This document shows positions 9,360 to 18,777 of a stretch of 60,323 bases of DNA, piece after piece; position 1 is the stretch's first letter; the number at the start of each line of letters is the position of its first letter. The position numbers were made by a program, and so were the translations under genes. The DNA is taken from positions 50,677 through 110,999 of the forward strand of contig NZ_JH815195.1 in the NCBI RefSeq assembly GCF_000296405.1, read 5' to 3'. The DNA is from Corynebacterium otitidis ATCC 51513 (GTDB lineage Bacteria; Actinomycetota; Actinomycetes; Mycobacteriales; Mycobacteriaceae). Under the pieces are notes generated by a model. The model searched no databases. It saw only the letters and a program-made list of their open reading frames with translations, and had not been told where the DNA came from.

Positions 9360-9764
9360 TTAGAAGTCCAGGCCACCTTCCCTGGCGGCATCGGCCAGAG
9401 CGGCGATGCGGCCGTGGTACTTGTAGCCGCCGCGGTCGAAGACCACCTGGGCGATGCCCGCGTCCTTCGCCCGCTTGGCGATGAGCTCGCCGACCATCCG
9501 GCCCTTGGCGGACTTGTCGCCCTCCTTCTCGCGGATCTCCGGCTCGACGGTGGAGGCCGAGACCAGGGTGTGGCCCACGGTGTCGTCGATGACCTGAGCG
9601 TGCATGTGCCGCGACGAGCGGTGCACGGCGAGCCGCGGGCGCTCCGGGGTGCCCTTCAGGGTCTTGCGAAGACGCTCGTGCCGGCGGACACGCGCCTCGC
9701 GCCGACGGGTGGAGATGTCCTTGCCCACCGGCTTGCGGTTGTTTTTGTCTTCCGAAGTGCTCAT
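9360..9764 (-). CDS. rplR: 50S ribosomal protein L18 (uL18)
   Basis: 5S rRNA-binding protein. 134 residues, starting [20 protein letters not shown]. The conserved [19 protein letters not shown] at about residues 43-61 and the end [20 protein letters not shown] are typical of L18. It is 2 bases after rplF. Confidence 0.97.
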   Translation of the reverse strand: MSTSEDKNNRKPVGKDISTRRREARVRRHERLRKTLKGTPERPRLAVHRSSRHMHAQVIDDTVGHTLVSASTVEPEIREKEGDKSAKGRMVGELIAKRAKDAGIAQVVFDRGGYKYHGRIAALADAAREGGLDF

Positions 9765-9766
9765 GA

Positions 9767-10303
9767 TTACTTACCCGTCTTTCCGACCTTGCGGCGGATC
9801 TGCTCACCCTCGTAGCGGATCCCCTTGCCCTTGTACGGATCGTCCTTGCGCAGCCGACGGATGTTGGCGGCTACCTGGCCCACCTGCTGCTTGTCGATGC
9901 CGGTGATCGAGAACTTCGTGTTCCCGTCCACGGCGAACGAGATGCCCTCCGGGGGCTCGATGAGCACGGGGTGGGAGTAGCCGAGCGCGAACTCGAGGGC
10001 GCTGCCCTTGGCCTGCACGCGGTAGCCCACGCCGAAGATCTCCATCTTCGTGGTGTAGCCCTCGGTGACGCCGATGACGCTGTTGTTGATCAGCGAGCGC
10101 GACAGCCCGTGCAAGGAACGGCTCTTGTAGTGGTCGTCGGGGCGCTTGAGCACGATCTTGTCGTCCTCGACGGCAACGGTGATCGGCTCGGGAACGTCCA
10201 CGGACAGGGTGCCCTTGGGCCCCTTGACCTCAACGTGCTGGCCGTCGATCGTGGGCTCGACGCCGGAGGGGATGGCGATGGGTTCGTTACCAACTCGCGA
10301 CAT
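9767..10303 (-). CDS. rplF: 50S ribosomal protein L6 (uL6)
   Basis: Large-subunit protein near the factor-binding site. 178 residues, starting [20 protein letters not shown], with two related domains. The C-terminal block [20 protein letters not shown] is the family signature. It lies 17 bases after rpsH. Confidence 0.97.
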   Translation of the reverse strand: MSRVGNEPIAIPSGVEPTIDGQHVEVKGPKGTLSVDVPEPITVAVEDDKIVLKRPDDHYKSRSLHGLSRSLINNSVIGVTEGYTTKMEIFGVGYRVQAKGSALEFALGYSHPVLIEPPEGISFAVDGNTKFSITGIDKQQVGQVAANIRRLRKDDPYKGKGIRYEGEQIRRKVGKTGK

Positions 10304-10320
10304 GAGAGTTCCTTCCTCCT

Positions 10321-10719
10321 TTACCAGACGTAGGCGAGAACTTCCCCGCCCACGCCCTTCTCGCTCGCCTGCCGATCGGTGAGCAGCCCGCGCGACGTGG
10401 AGATGATCGCCACGCCGAGGCCGCCGAGGACCTCGGGGAGCTCGTTGGCCTTCGCGTAGACGCGCAGGCCCGGCTTCGAGACGCGCCGAAGGCCGGTGAT
10501 GGCCTCGTCGCGCTGGTCGCCGTACTTCAGCTCGATGGTGAGCGTGTTGCCCACCTTGGCCTCGTCGACGGAGTAATCGGTGATGTAGCCCTCCTGCTTG
10601 AGGATGTCGGCGATGTTCGCCTTGATCTTCGAGGAGGGCATGGACACGGACTCGTGGTGCGCGTGGTTCGCGTTGCGCACCCGAGACAGCATGTCCGCAA
10701 TGGGATCAGACATGGTCAT
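10321..10719 (-). CDS. rpsH: 30S ribosomal protein S8 (uS8)
   Basis: Binds the central domain of 16S rRNA and in E. coli represses the spc operon. I chose the ATG at 10719, giving [20 protein letters not shown] and the usual 132 residues; a TTG at 10728 sits too close to the Shine-Dalgarno. It ends [20 protein letters not shown] plus VLAYVW. It is the first gene of a transcript that starts after the formate module, because rplE is on the far side of that insertion. Confidence 0.96.
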   Translation of the reverse strand: MTMSDPIADMLSRVRNANHAHHESVSMPSSKIKANIADILKQEGYITDYSVDEAKVGNTLTIELKYGDQRDEAITGLRRVSKPGLRVYAKANELPEVLGGLGVAIISTSRGLLTDRQASEKGVGGEVLAYVW

Positions 10720-11072
10720 GGTGACCAACAGCCTTTCTCGCCACGGTTCCCCACCACCGCGTTCGCGTTTTCCGGGTGCTTGCGGGGCGACTCGACGCAG
10801 CGCGTGCTCAGCAGCACGCGTGCTCGCTGCCTGACTCCTTGAAAAAGCTTCTCACCCGGCCCGCTCCGGCATGGGGCCTATAGCAAAGTAGGTGTACAGT
10901 TGCTCGGCCCGCCTCGCCGTCGAGACAGGCCCGAAGGGCAAAGATACCTCGAGGACGCCGGCCACCCAAATCCGGCCGGCGCCTCCCACCTGCGGCAACT
11001 ACACTGGCGCGCACACCGAGCCCCGCCAGGCGGCGGGGTGATAGACCTCGACCGCGGAAGGAGAGCGCCCCT
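10720..11072. promoter_or_regulatory. Divergent promoter region, rpsH / DUF6457
   Basis: About 350 bases without a gene. It must hold the rpsH promoter (minus) and the start of the formate module (plus). Possible -10 boxes are TATAGG on the minus strand (10877-10882) and TACACT on the plus strand (11000-11005). Neither has a clear -35, so these are weak. Confidence 0.35.
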
Positions 11073-11417
11073 ATGGCCGACAAGAACAAGGACTCCGGGC
11101 TTCACACCACCTACCAGTGGCTCGAGGCGGCGGCCCGCGACCTCGACATCACCGAGGAGGTCCTCAAGCCGCTCGTGCCGCTTTTGCTCGACCTCACCAG
11201 CGACGTCGCGCACGGGCCCGCGCGCCCTGCCGCGCCGCTGACCGCCTTCCTCGTCGGGGTGGCCGCCGGGCGCCACACCTCCTCGACGACAAGCCCCGCC
11301 GGGCGGCTCACCGACGAGCGCGCCGGCGAGTTCATCGACGAGACCAAGCGCGCCATCGGCATCATCGACGACCTTCTCGAGCGCTACGAGGGCGGGTCTG
11401 ACAAGAAGGACAGCTAA
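11073..11417 (+). CDS. DUF6457 domain protein, molybdenum/formate context
   Basis: 114-residue mostly helical soluble protein, starting MADKNKDSGLHTTYQWLEAA. The block APLTAFLVGVAAGRHTSS and the helical end ERAGEFIDETKRAIGIIDDL resemble the small DUF6457 family that often lies beside fdhD or mobA in actinobacteria. No catalytic residues are visible. AGGAGAG stands about 7 bases before the ATG. It is 59 bases upstream of fdhD on the same strand, so a shared role in molybdenum enzyme maturation is likely, but this is inferred from context. Confidence 0.75.
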   Translation: MADKNKDSGLHTTYQWLEAAARDLDITEEVLKPLVPLLLDLTSDVAHGPARPAAPLTAFLVGVAAGRHTSSTTSPAGRLTDERAGEFIDETKRAIGIIDDLLERYEGGSDKKDS

Positions 11418-11476
11418 CCACCCCCGCCCCCGCCCCGCGGCGGGCGCGGGCGACAACCGAGAGAAGGGAGCAATTC

Positions 11477-12346
11477 GTGCGCATCACCCCCACCGTCCCC
11501 GTCACCAAGGTGCGCATCACCGACGACGGGGACGTCACCACCGACACCCGCGCCGACGCGGTCGCCGGCGAGGAGCCCTTAGAGATCCACGTCGGGGGGC
11601 AGACCCTCACCACGACCATGCGCACCCCGGGCAACGACATCGAGCTCGCCCACGGGTTCCTCTACAGCGAGGGGCTCATCGACAAGGCGGAGGACCTGGC
11701 TGAGGCGCGCTACTGCGCGGGCGCGACCGACGGCTACAACTCGTACAACGTCCTCGACCTCGAGCTGGCGAGTCGTCAGCCGCTGCCGCCGGAGTTCATC
11801 CGCCCCGTGGAGACGACCTCCGCGTGCGGGGTGTGCGGGTCGACCTCCATCGAGCGGGTGCTCGACCGGCGCCGCCCGGAAATCGAGCCGCTACCCCTCG
11901 ACCCCGGCTTCGTCGTCTCCCTGCCGGAACGGCTCCGCGCCCACCAGAAGGCGTTCCGCCGCACCGGCGGCATCCACGCCGCCGCCGCGGTCAACCAGGA
12001 CGGCGAGGTGCTCGTCGCCCGCGAGGACATCGGGCGCCACAACGCCGTCGACAAGGTCGTCGGCTCGCTCATGCTCGACGGGGCGCTGCCCGCGACGGGC
12101 ATGATCCTCGTGGTGAGCTCCCGGGCGTCCTTCGAGCTCGTGCAGAAGGCCGTCTCCGCGGGCTTCTCCGCTCTGGTGGCGGTTTCCGCGGCGAGCTCCA
12201 TGGCCGTCGAGCTGGCCCGCGGCGCGGGGCTCGCGCTTGCGGGCTTCACCCGCCCGGGGCGCTTCAACCTCTACTCCGGGGAGCTCGCCGAGTCCGCCGC
12301 TCGAGCAGATGCGGCTAGTCCCGATAGGACTCCCGCCCGAGGTTGA
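11477..12346 (+). CDS. fdhD: Formate dehydrogenase accessory sulfurtransferase FdhD
   Basis: Transfers sulfur from a cysteine desulfurase to the molybdenum cofactor of formate dehydrogenase. 289 residues. The key Cys-x-x-Cys is in TTSACGVCGSTSIERVLDRR (about residues 114-133), and RTGGIHAAAAVNQDGEVLVA and EDIGRHNAVDKVVGSL are the other family blocks. The start is GTG at 11477 with GAAGGGAG about 7 bases upstream. Its last 32 bases overlap the end of the convergent FNT channel gene. No formate dehydrogenase subunit is encoded in this window. Confidence 0.95.
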   Translation: MRITPTVPVTKVRITDDGDVTTDTRADAVAGEEPLEIHVGGQTLTTTMRTPGNDIELAHGFLYSEGLIDKAEDLAEARYCAGATDGYNSYNVLDLELASRQPLPPEFIRPVETTSACGVCGSTSIERVLDRRRPEIEPLPLDPGFVVSLPERLRAHQKAFRRTGGIHAAAAVNQDGEVLVAREDIGRHNAVDKVVGSLMLDGALPATGMILVVSSRASFELVQKAVSAGFSALVAVSAASSMAVELARGAGLALAGFTRPGRFNLYSGELAESAARADAASPDRTPARG

Positions 12347-13100
12347 GCCAGCCGTAGCCCCCGCCGATGAGCAGCCCGCCGCCAAGCAGGTTGCCAAGGA
12401 ACACCAACCCCCACGCGACGGCGACGTTGCCCGGCGTGACCGAACCGGGCAGCTCCGCTCCGGAGAACAGCGCCGTGGAAATCAGGCTGAAGTCGGCGAT
12501 GACGTTCTCTAGGCCCAGGCCGACGAAGATGGCGATCGTCGGGACGACGGCGAAAAACTTGTTGACGATGTCCTTCGCGTAGAGCGACGCGACGAAGGCC
12601 ATGTTGACGACGAAGTTCGCGATGATCGCGTCAACGAAGAGCTCGGGGCCGTCCTTGCTGAGCTTGCCGTCGACCACCTCGAAGAGGAGGTGGTTCGGCC
12701 CCGCGTCTGAGAGCGCCGAGGAGAGCCCCAAAAGCCCGGCGACGATGACGACGCCGACGAGGTTGAGCAGCGTATTGACGACCAGCACGCCAAGCGAGCG
12801 CAGCCACCCGCAGCGCCCCTGCACCGCGCCGTAGCAGAAGAACATCATGTTTCCGGTCGCTAGCTCCGCGCCGAGCACGAGGATCGTGAAAAAGCCCAGC
12901 CCGAAGAGCAGCGCGAAGACCAGCGGCCCGGTGCCAGGTGCGATGGAGTCGACGATGTTGCCCGCGACGGTCGCGAAGATCGGCCCGACGGTGAGGTACG
13001 CGCCGGCGAGCAGGCTGCGCACCGCGTAGCGGCCGAAGTCGTAGCGGAACAGATCGATCTTCTTGTACACGGACGACTCGATCGAGTCATTGAGCGACAA
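12315..13100 (-). CDS. Formate/nitrite transporter (FNT) family channel
   Basis: Pentameric channel for formate, nitrite or similar small anions. About 261 residues with six hydrophobic segments; the block TGNMMFFCYGAVQGRCGW and the later NFVVNMAFVASLYAKDIVN and LGLENVIADFSLI fit the FNT fold. I chose TTG at 13100 because AGGAAGGGG lies about 7 bases before it; the frame stays open further upstream but that part (Pro/Arg-rich) looks non-coding. It converges on fdhD, so formate transport (focA-like) is likely, although nitrite cannot be excluded from sequence. Confidence 0.88.
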   Translation of the reverse strand: MSLNDSIESSVYKKIDLFRYDFGRYAVRSLLAGAYLTVGPIFATVAGNIVDSIAPGTGPLVFALLFGLGFFTILVLGAELATGNMMFFCYGAVQGRCGWLRSLGVLVVNTLLNLVGVVIVAGLLGLSSALSDAGPNHLLFEVVDGKLSKDGPELFVDAIIANFVVNMAFVASLYAKDIVNKFFAVVPTIAIFVGLGLENVIADFSLISTALFSGAELPGSVTPGNVAVAWGLVFLGNLLGGGLLIGGGYGWLNLGRESYRD

Positions 13101-13255
13101 TCGCGAACCCCTTCCTCCACTCGCCCACGTGGGTCCCGGCCGGCTCCTCGCGGGCCCGGCCGACGGCGCCACGGCCGACCATCATACGAGAGCGGTTATC
13201 CATGCCTTGGAACGGGGCTCCGGTCCCGCGGCTCGGCGGGCCGAAACACAAACGT

Positions 13256-13283
13256 GGGCCCGCCGGGAAAACCCGGCGGGCCC
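13256..13283 (-). terminator. Terminator after rplE
   Basis: A perfect 12-base-pair stem (GGGCCCGCCGGG with AAAA loop) lies 42 bases past the rplE stop. On the minus strand it is followed by ACGTTTGTGTTT. It ends the rplN-rplX-rplE transcript and shields the FNT gene downstream. Confidence 0.78.
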
Positions 13284-13325
13284 AAGCAGCGCGAGGCGTT
13301 TGACGCGCCCCGCGGGGGTGAGGAG

Positions 13326-13910
13326 CTAGGCCTCGATGGCCTGGCGGTTGCCGTTCTTGTCCTTGAACGGGAAGCCGAGCAGGCGCAGCAGCGAGCGGCC
13401 CTCCTCGTTGTTGGTCGCGGTCGTCACGACGGTGATGTCCATGCCGCGCGGCCGGTCGATCTTGTCCACGTCGATCTCGTAGAACATCGTCTGCTCAGAG
13501 AGGCCGAACGTATAGTTGCCGTGGCCGTCGAACTGCCGGTCCGACAGGCCACGGAAGTCGCGGATGCGGGGCAGCGCGATGGTGAGGAGCCGGTCGAGGA
13601 ACTCCCACATGCGATCGCCGCGCAGCGTCGCCTTGACGCCGATGGGCATGCCCTCGCGGAGCTTGAAGTTCGCGATGGACTTCTTCGCCCGGCGGATCTG
13701 CGGCTTCTGACCCGTGATGAGGGTGAGGTCGTTGATCGCGCCGTTGATGACCTTCGAGTCGCGCGCGGCCTCGCCGACACCCATGTTGACCACGATCTTC
13801 TCGAGGCCTGGGACCTGCATGACGTTCTGGTACTGGTACTTCTCGTCGAGCTTCCCGCGGATGGACTCGCGGTACTCGCGCTTGAGACGAGGGATGTACT
13901 TCTCGCTCAT
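13326..13910 (-). CDS. rplE: 50S ribosomal protein L5 (uL5)
   Basis: 5S rRNA-binding central-protuberance protein that bridges to S13. 194 residues, starting [20 protein letters not shown]. The signature [20 protein letters not shown] is at about residues 33-52. Its ATG directly abuts the rplX stop. Unlike in E. coli, rpsN and rpsH do not follow; a formate module intervenes. Confidence 0.97.
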   Translation of the reverse strand: MSEKYIPRLKREYRESIRGKLDEKYQYQNVMQVPGLEKIVVNMGVGEAARDSKVINGAINDLTLITGQKPQIRRAKKSIANFKLREGMPIGVKATLRGDRMWEFLDRLLTIALPRIRDFRGLSDRQFDGHGNYTFGLSEQTMFYEIDVDKIDRPRGMDITVVTTATNNEEGRSLLRLLGFPFKDKNGNRQAIEA

Positions 13911-14225
13911 TTAGATGTCCTTCCCGTTGCGACGAGACACGCGGACCTTCTTGCCGTCCTCATCGAAGCGGTAGCCCACGCGGGTGGGGTTGCCGTCCGA
14001 GTCGAGGAGCATGACGTTGGAGACGTGGATCGGCGCCTCCGTGGTCACGATGCCGGTGTCCTCCGCGTTCGGATCGCCCGTGCGGTTCGCCACGTGCTTC
14101 GTCACGCGGTTGACGCCCTCGACGATGACGCGCTCGACCTTGGGACGAGCCTCGAGAACCTTGCCCTGGGCGCCCTTGTCGGGACCCGAGATGACCTGGA
14201 CCATGTCGCCCTTGCGGATCTTCAC
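13911..14225 (-). CDS. rplX: 50S ribosomal protein L24 (uL24)
   Basis: Assembly-initiating large-subunit protein with a KOW motif near the N-terminus ([20 protein letters not shown]). 104 residues. Adjoins rplN (stop at 14226) and rplE with no spacer, indicating translational coupling. Confidence 0.97.
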   Translation of the reverse strand: MKIRKGDMVQVISGPDKGAQGKVLEARPKVERVIVEGVNRVTKHVANRTGDPNAEDTGIVTTEAPIHVSNVMLLDSDGNPTRVGYRFDEDGKKVRVSRRNGKDI

Positions 14226-14594
14226 CTAGATCACCTCCGGAGCAAGCGAAACGATCTTCATGAACTTCTTCTCGCGCAGCTCGCGGGCGACGGGCCCGAA
14301 GATGCGCGTGCCCCGCGGCTCGGTGTCGTTCTTGATGAGAACGGCGGCGTTCTCGTCGAACGCGATGTAGGAGCCGTCCGAGCGACGGGTCTCCTTCTTG
14401 GTGCGGACAATGACCGCCTTGACGACGTCGCCGGCCTTGACGTTGCCGCCCGGCACGGCCTCCTTCACCGTCGCCACGATCGTGTCGCCGATCCCCGCGA
14501 AGCGTCGCGTCGAGCCACCCAGCACGCGGATGGTGAGGAGCTCGCGAGCCCCGGTGTTATCGGCGACCTTGAGGCGCGATTCCTGTTGAATCAC
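14226..14594 (-). CDS. rplN: 50S ribosomal protein L14 (uL14)
   Basis: Intersubunit-bridge protein. Start is GTG at 14594, giving [20 protein letters not shown] and the canonical 122 residues; AGGAG lies 7 bases upstream. The block [20 protein letters not shown] is typical. First gene of its own transcript: a consensus-like promoter lies 150 bases upstream and a reverse-strand gene separates it from rpsQ. Confidence 0.97.
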   Translation of the reverse strand: MIQQESRLKVADNTGARELLTIRVLGGSTRRFAGIGDTIVATVKEAVPGGNVKAGDVVKAVIVRTKKETRRSDGSYIAFDENAAVLIKNDTEPRGTRIFGPVARELREKKFMKIVSLAPEVI

Positions 14595-14745
14595 AGCTGG
14601 TCTCCTGACCTGGTTGTTCTGTGCGTAAAGATTTCCGTCCTTCGACGCACGTGGTCGTCGTGTACTACGAGCGCAGCAGGGCCGCCACGCGGGCGGCGGG
14701 GACGCGGTTCGGAACGCACCACTCCCCATGCTGCACGGCTAGACA

Positions 14746-14774
14746 ATATTACCCCTCCGGCCCGCCAGTGCCAA
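14746..14774 (-). promoter_or_regulatory. rplN promoter
   Basis: On the minus strand, TTGGCA (14769-14774) and TAATAT (14746-14751) are separated by exactly 17 bases, a good housekeeping-sigma promoter. Transcription would start near 14739, giving rplN a leader of about 145 bases. Confidence 0.75.
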
Positions 14775-15311
14775 GTCCGACCGGCACGGCCCGGCGGTCG
14801 CCCGGACGCGCGCCGACGGGGCGGCCGTCTCGTCCCCACGCTGCCCGAGCGCACGGCCACCCGTTTCCCCCATCCCGTGAGCCGCCGGGCGGCGCCTAGG
14901 GGACTCCAGGGCACATTTATTTCACGCTTAGGTTTATTCGTTCAGGGACCTATAAGCGACATAGGCGCAGGCCACCGGCAGTTCGATCTCCCTTTTCTCA
15001 AGACCGGAGCCGGCTTTGCTTTTGCCCCGTAACATATGAATTGCGTCGCATATACGCCGCCGCCGCGGCGCAGCCGAGCGAGCGGTGCACCGCCCGTGCG
15101 CTCGGGCTGCACGGCGCAATGGGGAAGGGAGCGTCATCGTGGCCCCGCGACTGCCGACACCGCGACGTGCGGCGCCCGGTACCGGGCCCGCCGCTGCGGT
15201 CCCGCCGAGTCATCCGGTAGCGCTGCGACGGCGGCCCGCGGGCGCATGGTCGCGCTTCCCGGTCCGACGCCTTTTTAACGAACGGAAAACTACCCGAGGA
15301 GGAGACGAAAC
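14775..15311. other. Gene-free spacer upstream of the rplN promoter
   Basis: About 540 bases with no convincing gene. The part from about 14920 to 15060 is visibly richer in A and T than its surroundings. A 33-codon frame on the minus strand (14934-15035) uses TTA, AAA, AGG and TAT codons unlike the neighbours and is not called. The promoter of the small gene at 15312 should lie near its end. Confidence 0.4.
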
Positions 15312-15479
15312 GTGGACGTTTTAGCGATTATCGCATCGGTACTGCTGGGAATCTCGCCCATCGTGGCCAGCATCGCGCTACTGGTCTTCGTGATCCTGGC
15401 GTTCGTCTCGCTGCGCCGCATCAGGAAGCACCTCGACGGCACGCTCGGTAGCAAAGAGGACGGCGAGCACGAGCGCTAG
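15312..15479 (+). CDS. Small single-pass membrane protein, 55 residues
   Basis: Starts at GTG 15312 with a strong AGGAGG Shine-Dalgarno 8 bases before it. The product starts VDVLAIIASVLLGISPIVAS and has hydrophobic residues from about 3 to 34, then a basic turn (RRIRKH) and a polar tail ending EDGEHER. The charge pattern suggests the N-terminus outside and the tail in the cytoplasm. It lies alone on the plus strand between rplN and rpsQ, with a hairpin 20 bases past its stop. Family unknown to me; the good ribosome site, codon use and terminator argue that it is real. Confidence 0.72.
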   Translation: MDVLAIIASVLLGISPIVASIALLVFVILAFVSLRRIRKHLDGTLGSKEDGEHER

Positions 15480-15499
15480 AACCGGCGCTAGATAGAGGA

Positions 15500-15536
15500 A
15501 CGGCCCCGACCATCCCTAGCGGGTGGTCGGGGCCGT
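15500..15536. terminator. Bidirectional terminator, rpsQ / small membrane protein
   Basis: A perfect 13-base-pair stem (ACGGCCCCGACCA and its complement, 11-base loop) lies between the convergent ends of the S10 operon and the 55-residue protein gene. Likely used from both sides. Confidence 0.8.
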
Positions 15537-15581
15537 GTCGCCCAAAAGGGCCGCGGCGGGGTTACCGCGCCCCGGATGGCC

Positions 15582-15863
15582 TTACTTCGCGCGCTCGAGG
15601 ATCTCCACGAGGCGGAAGTGCTTCTGCTTCGAGATCGGGGCGGTCTCCTCGATCCGAACGAGGTCGCCGACGCCGGCGGTGCTGTCCTCGTCGTGGACCT
15701 TCACGCGGTTGTTGCGCCGCATGATCTTGCCGTAGAGGGCGTGACGCTTGCGGTCCTCGAGCTCCACGACGATGGTCTTCTCCATCTTGTCGGAGACGAC
15801 GTAGCCGGAGCGGACCTTGCGGGCGCCCTTGTCCTTAGTGTTCTCCACGTTTACCTCACTCAC
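15582..15863 (-). CDS. rpsQ: 30S ribosomal protein S17 (uS17)
   Basis: Small-subunit OB-fold protein. 93 residues, starting [20 protein letters not shown], with [20 protein letters not shown] and [20 protein letters not shown] as family blocks. Last gene of the S10 operon here; 2 bases after rpmC. Confidence 0.97.
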   Translation of the reverse strand: MSEVNVENTKDKGARKVRSGYVVSDKMEKTIVVELEDRKRHALYGKIMRRNNRVKVHDEDSTAGVGDLVRIEETAPISKQKHFRLVEILERAK

Positions 15864-15865
15864 GT

Positions 15866-16096
15866 TTAGTCCTCAGCCCCGGGAGCCACGGAGAGACCGA
15901 GCTCGCGCTCGCGGATAACCGTGTAGATGCGGGCGATGTCGCGCTTGACCGTGCGGAGCCGCTGGTTGTCGGTGAGCTGCCCGGTGGCCAGCTGGAACCG
16001 CAGGTTGAAGAGCTCTTCCTTCGCGTCCGCGAGCTTCTCGTCGAGCTCCTTCGCGTCCAGCTCGCGGAACTCGTGGGCGGGGGTACCGGATGCCAT
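15866..16096 (-). CDS. rpmC: 50S ribosomal protein L29 (uL29)
   Basis: Tunnel-exit protein that helps dock trigger factor and SRP. Start is ATG at 16096, giving [20 protein letters not shown] and 76 residues; the A of this ATG is the last base of the rplP stop (TAATG), so reinitiation is likely. [20 protein letters not shown] is the family core. Confidence 0.95.
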   Translation of the reverse strand: MASGTPAHEFRELDAKELDEKLADAKEELFNLRFQLATGQLTDNQRLRTVKRDIARIYTVIRERELGLSVAPGAED

Positions 16097-16512
16097 TAGT
16101 ACTGGTCCTCCTTCTTGATGATGCGGACCTTGCAGGGAAGCTTCGCACCCGCGCGCCGCAGCGCCTCGAGCGCGACCTCCTCGTTGGGGTAGGTCATCTC
16201 GAAGAGGATGCGGCCCGGCTTGACGTTCGCGACCCACTTCTCCACGGGGCCCTTACCGGAACCCATGCGCACGCCGAGCGGCTTCTGGGTCAGGGGGCGA
16301 TCCGGGAAGATGTTGATCCACACCTTGCCGCCGCGCTTGACGTGGCGGTTGATGGAGATACGCGCCGCCTCGATCTGCCGGTTGGTGACGTACGCCGGCT
16401 CGAGGGCCTGGAGGGCGTAGTCGCCGAAGCTGATCTTCGTGCCGCCCTTGGACACGCCCCGGCGGGTCGGCCGGTGCTGGCGGCGGTACTTCACGCGCTT
16501 AGGGATGAGCAT
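16096..16512 (-). CDS. rplP: 50S ribosomal protein L16 (uL16)
   Basis: Binds near the A-site tRNA elbow. 138 residues, starting [20 protein letters not shown], with the conserved [20 protein letters not shown] segment. It is 3 bases after rpsC. Confidence 0.97.
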   Translation of the reverse strand: MLIPKRVKYRRQHRPTRRGVSKGGTKISFGDYALQALEPAYVTNRQIEAARISINRHVKRGGKVWINIFPDRPLTQKPLGVRMGSGKGPVEKWVANVKPGRILFEMTYPNEEVALEALRRAGAKLPCKVRIIKKEDQY

Positions 16513-16515
16513 GCG

Positions 16516-17250
16516 TTATGCCTCCTTCTTCTCGGCGCGCGACCGGCGCTGCCCGCCCCGGCGGGGCCGCCCGCCGCGGCCGCGGCGCTCGCGCGCGGCG
16601 TTGATCTCGCTCTCGCGGCGCCCGCCGACGACGTCGCCCTTGTAGATCCACACCTTCACACCGATGCGGCCGAAGGTGGTGTGGGCCTCGTGGAGGCCGT
16701 AGTCGATCTCCGCGCGGAGGGTGTGCAGGGGCACGCGGCCCTCGTGGTAGCGCTCGGTGCGGGACATCTCCGCGCCGCCGAGGCGGCCGGAGCACTGCAC
16801 CTTGATGCCCTTGACCTGCGGCTGGCGCATCGCGGACTGGATGGCCTTGCGCATGGCGCGGCGGAACGCGACGCGGTTGGCGAGCTGGTCGGCGATGTTC
16901 TGCGCGACGAGCTTCGCGTTGGCGTCGATGTTCTTGACCTCAAGGATGTTCAGCGCGACCTGCTTGCCGGTGAGCTTCTCGAGCTCGCGGCGGATGCGGT
17001 CGGCCTCCGAGCCGCGGCGGCCGATGACGATGCCCGGCCGGGCGGTGTGGATGTCGACGCGGACCCGGTCGCGGGTGCGCTGGATGACGACGTCGGCGAT
17101 GCCGGCGCGGTCAAGACCCGTCGAGAAGTAGTCGCGGATCTTGTTGTCTTCCTTGACGTAGCTGGCGTAGTCCTTCTCGGCGAACCAGTGGGACTTCCAG
17201 TCGGAAGTAATGCCCAGCCGGAGGCCGTGAGGATGAATCTTCTGGCCCAC
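16516..17250 (-). CDS. rpsC: 30S ribosomal protein S3 (uS3)
   Basis: mRNA entry-channel protein with a KH domain. 244 residues, starting [20 protein letters not shown]. The KH motif area is [20 protein letters not shown]. The C-terminal tail is very basic and glycine-rich ([20 protein letters not shown]), longer than in E. coli S3. It adjoins the rplV stop directly. Confidence 0.97.
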   Translation of the reverse strand: MGQKIHPHGLRLGITSDWKSHWFAEKDYASYVKEDNKIRDYFSTGLDRAGIADVVIQRTRDRVRVDIHTARPGIVIGRRGSEADRIRRELEKLTGKQVALNILEVKNIDANAKLVAQNIADQLANRVAFRRAMRKAIQSAMRQPQVKGIKVQCSGRLGGAEMSRTERYHEGRVPLHTLRAEIDYGLHEAHTTFGRIGVKVWIYKGDVVGGRRESEINAARERRGRGGRPRRGGQRRSRAEKKEA

Positions 17251-17613
17251 TTACTTGGCCCCTTCCTTCTGGCTCTCGACAACCACGGTGATGTGGCTGG
17301 TGCGCTTACGGATCTGGAATGCGCGCCCCTGGGCGCGAGGCTGGAACCGGCGCATGGTCGGCCCCTCGGTGGCGTAGATCTCCGAGATCACGAGGCTGTC
17401 GCGGTCGAGCCCGAAGTTGTTCTCCGCGTTCGCGGCCGCGGAGTTGACGACCTTCGCGACCGGGGTCGCGGCGCTCTGCGGCGCGTACTTGAGGATCGCG
17501 AGGGCCTCGGCCACCGGCTTGCCGCGCACGAGGTCGATGACCCGGCGGGCCTTGAGCGTGCTCGTGCGCACGTAGCGCGCCGTCGCGCGGGCGGAAGTGA
17601 TGGTCTCACTCAT
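17251..17613 (-). CDS. rplV: 50S ribosomal protein L22 (uL22)
   Basis: Lines the nascent-chain tunnel; its beta-hairpin is a macrolide-resistance site. 120 residues, starting [20 protein letters not shown]. The hairpin region is [20 protein letters not shown], without obvious insertions or deletions. It is 3 bases after rpsS. Confidence 0.97.
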   Translation of the reverse strand: MSETITSARATARYVRTSTLKARRVIDLVRGKPVAEALAILKYAPQSAATPVAKVVNSAAANAENNFGLDRDSLVISEIYATEGPTMRRFQPRAQGRAFQIRKRTSHITVVVESQKEGAK

Positions 17614-17616
17614 CGC

Positions 17617-17895
17617 TTATCGACGTCCCTTCTTGTCGTCCTTCACGTGGCCACGGAAGGTCTTGGTGGGAGCGAACTCGCCAAGCTTGTGGCCGACCAT
17701 CGAATCGTCGACGTAGACCGGCACGTGCTTGCGCCCGTCGTGCACGGCGAACGTGTGGCCGATGAAGTCCGGCAGGATCGTGGAACGGCGGGACCAGGTC
17801 TTGATGACCTGCTTGGTGCCCTTCTCGTTCTGAGCATCCACCTTGTTGAGGAGGTGCTCATCGACGAACGGGCCCTTCTTAAGGCTGCGTGGCAT
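17617..17895 (-). CDS. rpsS: 30S ribosomal protein S19 (uS19)
   Basis: Head protein that binds 16S rRNA with S13. 92 residues, starting [20 protein letters not shown] and ending [13 protein letters not shown]. It is 19 bases after rplB. Confidence 0.97.
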   Translation of the reverse strand: MPRSLKKGPFVDEHLLNKVDAQNEKGTKQVIKTWSRRSTILPDFIGHTFAVHDGRKHVPVYVDDSMVGHKLGEFAPTKTFRGHVKDDKKGRR

Positions 17896-17914
17896 AGCTG
17901 TCTAACCTCCTCAG

Positions 17915-18748
17915 TTAGCGCTTCTTCGACCGGCGACGACGCACGATCATGTTGTTGGAGTACCGGTTCGGGTTCCGGGTCCGGCCCTCCTTCTTGCCCC
18001 ACGGGGACACGGGGTGGCGGCCGCCCGAGGTGCGGCCCTCGCCGCCGCCGTGCGGGTGGTCGACCGGGTTCATGACCACGCCGCGCACGGTCGGGCGGAT
18101 GCCCCGCCAGCGGTTGCGGCCGGCCTTGCCCCAGCGGATGTTGATCTGGTCGGCGTTGCCGACCTCGCCGATGGTGGCCCGGCAGCTCAGCTCCACGCGG
18201 CGAATCTCGGAGGAGGGCATGCGCAGCGTCGCGTACTTGCCCTCCTTGCCGAGCAGCTGGATGGAGGAGCCGGCCGAGCGCGCGAGCTTCGCGCCCGCGC
18301 CAGGCTTGAGCTCGACGTTGTGGATCGTCGTACCGGTCGGGATGTTCGCCAGCGGGAGGTTGTTGCCCACCTTGATGTCCGCGCCCGGGCCCGCCTCGAC
18401 GATGGTGCCCTGCTTCAGGCCCGCCGGGGCGACGATGTAGCGCTTCTCGCCGTCGACGTAGTGCAAAAGCGCGATGTTCGCGGTGCGGTTCGGGTCGTAC
18501 TCGATGTGAGCGACCTTCGCCGGGATGCCGTCCTTGTCGTTGCGGCGGAAGTCGATGACCCGGTAGCGGCGCTTGTGCCCGCCGCCCTTGTGGCGGGTCG
18601 TGATGCGGCCGTGGACGTTGCGCCCGCCGGTCTTCGGCAGGGGACGCAGCAGGCTCTTCTCCGGCTTCGAGCGGGTGATCTCGCTGAAGGTGGAGACGGA
18701 GCTGTTGCGGCGACCGGGAGTTGTCGGCTTGTACTTACGAATAGCCAT
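17915..18748 (-). CDS. rplB: 50S ribosomal protein L2 (uL2)
   Basis: Needed for subunit association and peptidyl-transferase centre formation. 277 residues, starting [20 protein letters not shown]. The conserved histidine region is [20 protein letters not shown] at about residues 224-243. It is 29 bases after rplW. Confidence 0.98.
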   Translation of the reverse strand: MAIRKYKPTTPGRRNSSVSTFSEITRSKPEKSLLRPLPKTGGRNVHGRITTRHKGGGHKRRYRVIDFRRNDKDGIPAKVAHIEYDPNRTANIALLHYVDGEKRYIVAPAGLKQGTIVEAGPGADIKVGNNLPLANIPTGTTIHNVELKPGAGAKLARSAGSSIQLLGKEGKYATLRMPSSEIRRVELSCRATIGEVGNADQINIRWGKAGRNRWRGIRPTVRGVVMNPVDHPHGGGEGRTSGGRHPVSPWGKKEGRTRNPNRYSNNMIVRRRRSKKR

Positions 18749-18777
18749 AGTGCTTCCTTAGTCGGTCGATTCTCGTC

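Noticed and set aside
14934..15035. 33-codon minus-strand frame (starts MLRGKSKAGSG)
   Set aside because: Uses TTA, AAA, AGG and TAT codons unlike neighbours and has no ribosome site or family match.
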